Origin: an uncultured Spirochaetia bacterium
Lineage (GTDB): Bacteria > Spirochaetota > UBA4802 > JAGODF01
Assembly (NCBI GenBank): GCA_937967705.1
Contig: CALCJG010000275.1
Location: 1-19,304, forward strand
DNA length: 19,304 nt
Direction of reading: 5' to 3'
A program made the translations under genes and the position numbers. Under the pieces are notes generated by a model. The model saw only the letters and a program-made list of their open reading frames with translations. It was not told where the DNA came from and made no database searches. The stretch's first letter is position 1; every line of letters begins with the position of its first letter. Below are positions 14,983-19,304 of this stretch, piece by piece.

Positions 14983-16854
14983 CTACTGCGTCACTTCTTC
15001 CCCATAGGCACAATCCTCGATTTCCAGGGGGGAGACATCCGCGTTTTTGAGGGCCAGGAACTTACCTTCCTGAATGGGGAGAATTTTGTTGAGGAAGAAC
15101 TGCGCCGAGTGAATCTTGCCAGAATAAAAAGCCGCCTCGGCATTTTCCTGAATGAGCCGGCTGCGTTCCTCCGGTGTAGTGGCCTTCTTCTCGCTGCACA
15201 ATTCGGTGAATTTCCGATGGGCAATGGCGAGCTGCCATACGTGCATCCATCCCAGAATGGTGTCCCCCATCATGTCCAGGAAGGGAGTGGCGTTGGTAAA
15301 GGCCTCCGGAACACGACCATCGGCTATCATCGCCCGGAAATGTTCGGCAGCCTCGATGATGTTGGCTTTCGCCTTCTTAACCTTCTCCGCGTAGCCGGCG
15401 AGTTCCGGCACTTTTGCGGCATCGTTGATGGAGGAGTCCATCTGTTCCAGCAGATACTGGAAGACCTGTCCCTTGGCCATACCCATTTTTCTCTGGAGAA
15501 GGTCTATGGCCTGAATGCCGTTGGTCCCCTCGTAAAGCGAGGTGATTTTACTGTCCCGGGCAAACTGTTCCACGGGGTAATCCCCGCAGAATCCGTATCC
15601 GCCGAAGACCTGTATGGCCTGCTCGCAGATCTCCCAAGCCATGTCGCTGGAGTAGGCCTTGCAGACGGGAGTGAGAAATTCCACCAGGGCTCCGGCAGCC
15701 TTCTTCTTCGTCTCGTCGGTTTCCGCGTTCCTCAGGTCTATGCAGAGGGCCGTGTAGTAATTGAGAGCCCGTATCCCCTCGATGTAGGACTTCATCCAGA
15801 GCAGGGACCTCCTGATGTCCGGATGCTTGATGATGGGGAAGAGCCTGGTGGACTGACCCTTCTGGCGTATATCAGTTCCCTGCAGCCTCTCCCTCGCGTA
15901 TTTGAGGGCATGGAGATAGGCCGTGGAGGAGAGTCCCAGGGACTGGACTCCCACATTCAGCCGTTCCTCGTTCATCATGTGAAACATGATCATGATCCCC
16001 TGGCAGGGTGCGCCCAGGAGTTCCCCGATGCAGTCCCCGTTGTCTCCGAAGCTGAGCTGGCAGGTGGCCGAACCCCGTATGCCCATCTTGTGCTCAATCC
16101 CCGCGCAGGTTACGTCGTTGTATTCCCCTGATTCTCCCTGTTCGTTAAGGCGGTATTTGGGGACAATGAAGATGGAGATTCCCTTGATCCCCTCGGGATC
16201 TCCCTCGATCCGGGCCAGGACGGGGTGTATGATGTTGTCCGTAACGTCATGGTCCCCTGCCGTGATGAAGATCTTCTGGCCGGTAATCTTGTAGCGGCCG
16301 TCGGGCATCTTTACGGCCTTGGTCGTAATCTGGGCCAGGTCGCTCCCCGCGCCGGGTTCCGTGAGGCACATGGTGCCGGCCCACTGGTAGGTATAGAGTT
16401 TTTCCAGGTAATGTGCCTTCTGGTCTTCCGTGCCGAAGAGCTCGATCAGCTTCCCGGCCCCGTGGACAAGGCCCGTGTAGAGATTCAGGGCGGTGTTGGC
16501 GGCGTGAAACATCTCGTTGGCCGCCGTAAAGACGGCGATGGGGAGTCCCTGCCCGCCCGTTTCGGGGTCATCGGTGCAGGAGACCCATCCCTGCTCGGCA
16601 AAGAGTTTGAGAGGCTTGTGGAAGGAGGGGGGGATGGTAACCTTACCATCCTTCCATTGCGCCCCTGTCCGGTCTCCATCCTGGTTGGTCGGGGCCAGCT
16701 CATTCTCGGCAAAGCGGAGAGCCTGATCCAGAATCATGTCGAATTCATTTCGTGAGAAATAATCGAACATGGGTTTTTCCGTAAGCCGCAGCAGATCCAG
16801 CTGCTCGTAAAGAACGAATTGAACGTCCCGCTTGTCGACAAGTAAACTGGCCAT
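14983..16854 (-). CDS. Acyl-CoA dehydrogenase, long form with extra C-terminal domain
   Basis: This FAD-dependent dehydrogenase introduces the 2,3 double bond into acyl-CoA and passes electrons to ETF. At 623 aa it is the long bacterial form (FadE5/DmdC-like, with a C-terminal acyl-CoA dehydrogenase-like extension from about 480) rather than the roughly 380-aa form. Signature stretches are GTMCLTEPGAGSDLAQITTK for FAD and substrate binding, IEHKMGIRGSATCQL, and IQVFGGYGFCGDYPVEQFARD. YEGTNGIQAIDLLQRK contains Glu442, in the position of the catalytic base. ATG 16854 has AGGAGG about 9 bases upstream and begins 10 bases after the thiolase stop. No ETF genes are visible. Chain-length preference cannot be read from the sequence. 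Confidence 0.95.
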   Translation of the reverse strand: MASLLVDKRDVQFVLYEQLDLLRLTEKPMFDYFSRNEFDMILDQALRFAENELAPTNQDGDRTGAQWKDGKVTIPPSFHKPLKLFAEQGWVSCTDDPETGGQGLPIAVFTAANEMFHAANTALNLYTGLVHGAGKLIELFGTEDQKAHYLEKLYTYQWAGTMCLTEPGAGSDLAQITTKAVKMPDGRYKITGQKIFITAGDHDVTDNIIHPVLARIEGDPEGIKGISIFIVPKYRLNEQGESGEYNDVTCAGIEHKMGIRGSATCQLSFGDNGDCIGELLGAPCQGIMIMFHMMNEERLNVGVQSLGLSSTAYLHALKYARERLQGTDIRQKGQSTRLFPIIKHPDIRRSLLWMKSYIEGIRALNYYTALCIDLRNAETDETKKKAAGALVEFLTPVCKAYSSDMAWEICEQAIQVFGGYGFCGDYPVEQFARDSKITSLYEGTNGIQAIDLLQRKMGMAKGQVFQYLLEQMDSSINDAAKVPELAGYAEKVKKAKANIIEAAEHFRAMIADGRVPEAFTNATPFLDMMGDTILGWMHVWQLAIAHRKFTELCSEKKATTPEERSRLIQENAEAAFYSGKIHSAQFFLNKILPIQEGKFLALKNADVSPLEIEDCAYGEEVTQ

Positions 16855-16864
16855 GACCTACCTC

Positions 16865-18061
16865 CTACAGGTTTTCTATTAAAACGGCCGCGCCCATGCC
16901 TCCGCCCACGCAGAGGGTGGCGATGCCCTGTTTGGCGTTTCTCTTTTTCATCTCGAAAATCAGGGAGATGATGATCCGGGCGCCGGTGCATCCCACGGGA
17001 TGTCCCAGGGCGATCCCCGACCCGTTCACGTTCACGATGGACCGATTGAGGCCCAGACCCTTTTCACAGGAGAGGTACTGCGCCGCAAAGGCCTCGTTGC
17101 ATTCGATGAGGTCGATATCCTGAAGGTTCTTGCCGGTTTTCTTCAGCAGTTTCTGAACGGCGGGAACCGGCCCGTATCCCATGAGATGGGGTTCTACGCC
17201 TGCGACGGCGTTGGCGCATAATCTTGCCAGCGGTTTGAGTCCCAGTTCTTTTGCCTTCTTGGCCGACATGAGTATCATCGCGGCGGCGCCGTCATTGAGG
17301 CCGGAGGAGTTGCCCGCCGTGACCGTGCCGGTCTTCTTGAAGACGGGCTTCAGGGAGGCCAGGCTCTCCAGACTGACATCCTTCCGGGCGTGTTCGTCCG
17401 TGGTAAACATCTTGGGCTCGCCCTTTCGCTGGGGGATCGGAACAGGAACGATCTCGTCCTTGAAACGGCCCGATTCGATGGCGGCAATGGCCTTCTGATG
17501 GCTCTGAAAAGCCACTTCGTCTTGCTCTTCCCGGCTTATGTTATACTTTTCCGCCAGGTTTTCCGCTGTCTGGCCCATGATGAAAGGTTCGCCTAAAAGA
17601 CCGCTGCCGGAGTGAAGGAGTTCCCACATGACGTCGGTCATCTCTCCGTGCTGCAGCCGGGCGCCCCAGCGGGCTTTCTTTAATACGTAAGGGGCGTTGC
17701 TCATCGATTCTACACCGCCGGTCAAAACGATCTCGGAATCCCCGCAAATGATCTGCTGGGCTCCGAAGATGGTGGCCTGCATGGCGGAGGCGCACTGGCG
17801 CTGAATGGTCACCGCGGGAATCTCCACGGGTATCCCCGCCTTGAGGGCGGCGGTGCGGGCGGTGTTGGCCTCGTCGCTGGTCTGAATGCAGTCGCCGAAT
17901 ATAACATCGTCCAGATTTCCTCCTTCGATCCCCGCCCGTTTCAGGGCCTCGGTCATGACAAGGGCGCCCAGCTGAAAGGCGCGAACATCTCTCAAACTCT
18001 GTCCGAAGCTGCCGATGGGGGTCCTGCAGCCTGCTACGATGACGACATCTTTATCGCTCAT
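16865..18061 (-). CDS. Acetyl-CoA C-acyltransferase (thiolase)
   Basis: This 398-aa cytoplasmic thiolase cleaves 3-ketoacyl-CoA with CoA, or condenses two acetyl-CoA in reverse. The nucleophile is Cys90 in [10 protein letters not shown]. The C-terminal catalytic pair is His354 in [10 protein letters not shown] and Cys384 in [28 protein letters not shown] is also a family block. The length is standard. The sequence resembles acetyl-CoA acetyltransferases of beta-oxidation and butyrate pathways, and the neighbouring dehydrogenase, ligase and 3-hydroxyacyl-CoA dehydrogenase favour degradation. ATG 18061 is preceded by AAGGAGA about 9 bases upstream. It is the first gene of the minus-strand unit, divergent from the short-chain dehydrogenase across a 355-base AT-rich gap. 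Confidence 0.95.
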   Translation of the reverse strand: MSDKDVVIVAGCRTPIGSFGQSLRDVRAFQLGALVMTEALKRAGIEGGNLDDVIFGDCIQTSDEANTARTAALKAGIPVEIPAVTIQRQCASAMQATIFGAQQIICGDSEIVLTGGVESMSNAPYVLKKARWGARLQHGEMTDVMWELLHSGSGLLGEPFIMGQTAENLAEKYNISREEQDEVAFQSHQKAIAAIESGRFKDEIVPVPIPQRKGEPKMFTTDEHARKDVSLESLASLKPVFKKTGTVTAGNSSGLNDGAAAMILMSAKKAKELGLKPLARLCANAVAGVEPHLMGYGPVPAVQKLLKKTGKNLQDIDLIECNEAFAAQYLSCEKGLGLNRSIVNVNGSGIALGHPVGCTGARIIISLIFEMKKRNAKQGIATLCVGGGMGAAVLIENL

Positions 18062-18416
18062 AATCTCTATCTCCTTGATCTGCTAATAATTTGGATAACA
18101 TACTTTAGAAAACAGGCGGAAAAATGCAATGAAATAAATCAATGGCTTGTCTAAAAATTTTAAAAAATCTGTACTATCTGTCTGTTAATCTTCGAAATAT
18201 CTTATGAATATTAATAAAATTGCCTTTGTTTTTCGATAAAATGAAAAAATATTGGACAATTGTTTGATGGTCTATTATTTTTACGTTCAGCTTGCGGTCT
18301 GTTCCGGCGATTGTCCCATGCCTGCCGATGCAAAGGATCCTTAGAAGGGGGTCTGGCGGGGTGGTGAAGGGGATAAACGGAACCGCCCAGTATAAATAAC
18401 GAGAGAGGAGAATGCG
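18062..18416. promoter_or_regulatory. Divergent promoter region of the beta-oxidation genes
   Basis: No gene was found in these 355 bases. The half next to the thiolase (18080-18290) is strikingly AT-rich compared with the rest of the window. On the minus strand, TTGCAT followed after 16 bases by TAAAGT is a possible thiolase promoter. On the plus strand, TATAAA at 18391-18396 could be a -10 for the dehydrogenase gene, without a good -35. Candidate operator dyads are ACAATTGT (18256-18263), AAGGATCCTT (18333-18342) and AATAT-N7-ATATT near 18196-18215. A TetR protein encoded just downstream is the natural candidate to bind here. Confidence 0.45.
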
Positions 18417-19184
18417 ATGAAGATAAGCGATGTTGTGGCCCTTGTTACCGGAGGGGCTTCCGGGCTGGGAGAGGCGGTGGTCAGAGGGCTGGCGGCCCAG
18501 GGTGGAAAATCCGTGATCATGGACCTGGCGGACGATAAAGGGAAAAAGCTGGAGGCCGAACTGGCCGGGGCTGCCGTTTACTGTAAATGTGATGTCTCCA
18601 GCGAGGCGGATGTTAAGGCCGCTGTGGACCTGGCGACGGATAAATTCGGAAAGGTGACCGCGGCGGTTAATGCTGCAGGGATCACCACGGCGGTCAAGAC
18701 CATCGGAAAAAAGGGGCCCATGGAATTAAAGCAGTTTGAGCTTATAGTAAAGGTCAATCTCATCGGTACTTTTAACGTGATCCGCCTGGCGGCGATGAAA
18801 ATGTCGGAAAACACGCCCAACGGTGAAGGGGAGCGGGGCGTAATCATCAACACCGCTTCTGTGGCCGCCTTCGACGGGCAGATCGGTCAGGCAGCCTATG
18901 CGGCCTCCAAGAGCGGAGTAGTGGGGATGACACTGCCCATCGCCCGCGACCTGGCGAGCTACGGTATTAGAAACGTAACCATCGCCCCGGGTCTTTTCGA
19001 TACCCCTATGATGGCGTCCCTTCCCGAGGAGGTTCGGAAATCCCTGGGAGACAGCGTTCCCTTCCCCTCCCGTCTGGGCCGGCCGGAGGAATTTGCCGCG
19101 ATGGTACTCCACATCATCAACAACACTATGGTCAACGGCGAGACCATCAGGCTTGACGGCGCCATACGCATGGCACCGCGTTGA
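18417..19184 (+). CDS. HSD10-like 3-hydroxyacyl-CoA dehydrogenase (short-chain dehydrogenase)
   Basis: This 255-aa NAD-dependent short-chain dehydrogenase has the Rossmann motif TGGASGLG (residues 11-18), [18 protein letters not shown], and the catalytic triad Ser148, Tyr161 and Lys165 (S-x12-Y-x3-K). The body ([47 protein letters not shown]) closely follows the type-2 3-hydroxyacyl-CoA dehydrogenase/HSD17B10 group. That group oxidises short or branched 3-hydroxyacyl-CoA and is unrelated to FadB. This supplies the third step of beta-oxidation for the divergent cluster. ATG 18417 has GAGAGGAG 6 bases upstream. A TetR-family gene begins 24 bases after the stop and is probably cotranscribed. Confidence 0.9.
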   Translation: MKISDVVALVTGGASGLGEAVVRGLAAQGGKSVIMDLADDKGKKLEAELAGAAVYCKCDVSSEADVKAAVDLATDKFGKVTAAVNAAGITTAVKTIGKKGPMELKQFELIVKVNLIGTFNVIRLAAMKMSENTPNGEGERGVIINTASVAAFDGQIGQAAYAASKSGVVGMTLPIARDLASYGIRNVTIAPGLFDTPMMASLPEEVRKSLGDSVPFPSRLGRPEEFAAMVLHIINNTMVNGETIRLDGAIRMAPR

Positions 19185-19208
19185 AGCCAATCGGGGACCG
19201 AACGCATA

Positions 19209-19304
19209 ATGACGAAGAAGACCAAGCTTCCCAATAAGAAGGAGAGCCGCCGGGAGCAGATTATCAAGGCCGCGGAGGATGTCTTCTCGCGAAAGGATTT
19301 TCAG
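19209..19304 (+). CDS. TetR-family transcriptional regulator, N-terminal part (3' end outside window)
   Basis: Only 32 codons are visible: MTKKTKLPNKKESRREQIIK followed by AAEDVFSRKDFQ. The pattern RREQIIKAAEDVFSRKDF is the first helix of a TetR DNA-binding domain (R..I..AA..VF...G/D F), preceded by a lysine-rich tail. It follows the HSD10-like gene by 24 bases, and its ribosome site is weak. The position beside beta-oxidation genes suggests a FadR/PsrA-like repressor sensing acyl-CoA, but this is inferred from context. The ligand domain lies outside the window. Confidence 0.75.
   Translation, partial: MTKKTKLPNKKESRREQIIKAAEDVFSRKDFQ

Noticed and set aside
13780..16131. 783-codon open frame on the plus strand
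   Set aside because: It is antisense to the acyl-CoA ligase and dehydrogenase genes, whose motifs are unambiguous. There is no recognisable domain, and the composition is that of a shadow frame.
1..19304. CRISPR array, tRNA or rRNA genes, insertion sequences, attachment sites
   Set aside because: On reading through the window I saw no regularly spaced repeats, no tRNA-like cloverleaf and no transposase or integrase motif. This was not an exhaustive computational search.

Overview
The window is about 58% GC by eye (estimated, not computed) and densely coded. It most resembles an anaerobic deltaproteobacterium (Desulfobacterota, possibly a fatty-acid-oxidising syntroph or sulfate-reducer relative). 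This is an inference. It rests on an O2-scavenging flavodiiron protein, an EFR1-type flavodoxin-ferredoxin protein, a PgpH-type HD phosphodiesterase between PhoH and YbeY, a SpoIIE/RsbU-type phosphatase, and a beta-oxidation cluster with an ACSM/benzoate-type acyl-CoA ligase. No rRNA, tRNA, CRISPR array, insertion sequence or prophage gene was seen.

Layout. (1) 1-422: 3' end of a PP2C/SpoIIE phosphatase. (2) 726-2141: an APC-family amino-acid permease behind a roughly 300-base leader rich in inverted repeats, followed by a good intrinsic terminator. (3) 2452-7936: a tight plus-strand run aspS - phoH - pgpH - ybeY, linking tRNA charging, an RNA-associated ATPase, a second-messenger phosphodiesterase and rRNA maturation. 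(4) 10879-7955, minus strand: flavodiiron protein then phosphohexomutase, with an inverted-repeat-rich leader ahead of the first gene. (5) 11118-11939: a divergent EFR1 flavodoxin/ferredoxin gene. (6) 11940-13285: a less dense, more AT-rich islet with no clear gene at first, then a truncated receiver-domain fragment, then a solitary Panacea-domain (antitoxin-like) gene with its own sigma70-like promoter and a shared bidirectional terminator. (7) 18061-13288, minus strand: thiolase - long-chain-type acyl-CoA dehydrogenase - acyl-CoA ligase. (8) 18417-19304: divergent HSD10-like 3-hydroxyacyl-CoA dehydrogenase and the first 32 codons of a TetR-family regulator.

Regions 7 and 8 supply acid activation, acyl-CoA oxidation, 3-hydroxyacyl-CoA oxidation and thiolysis around one AT-rich divergent promoter region, with a TetR candidate regulator. 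Enoyl-CoA hydratase and ETF are not in the window. The parts that look least described are the solitary Panacea gene and its islet, the folded leader of the flavodiiron mRNA, and the leader of the permease. I did not find a clearly new multi-gene system, and most of the window is ordinary housekeeping and catabolism.
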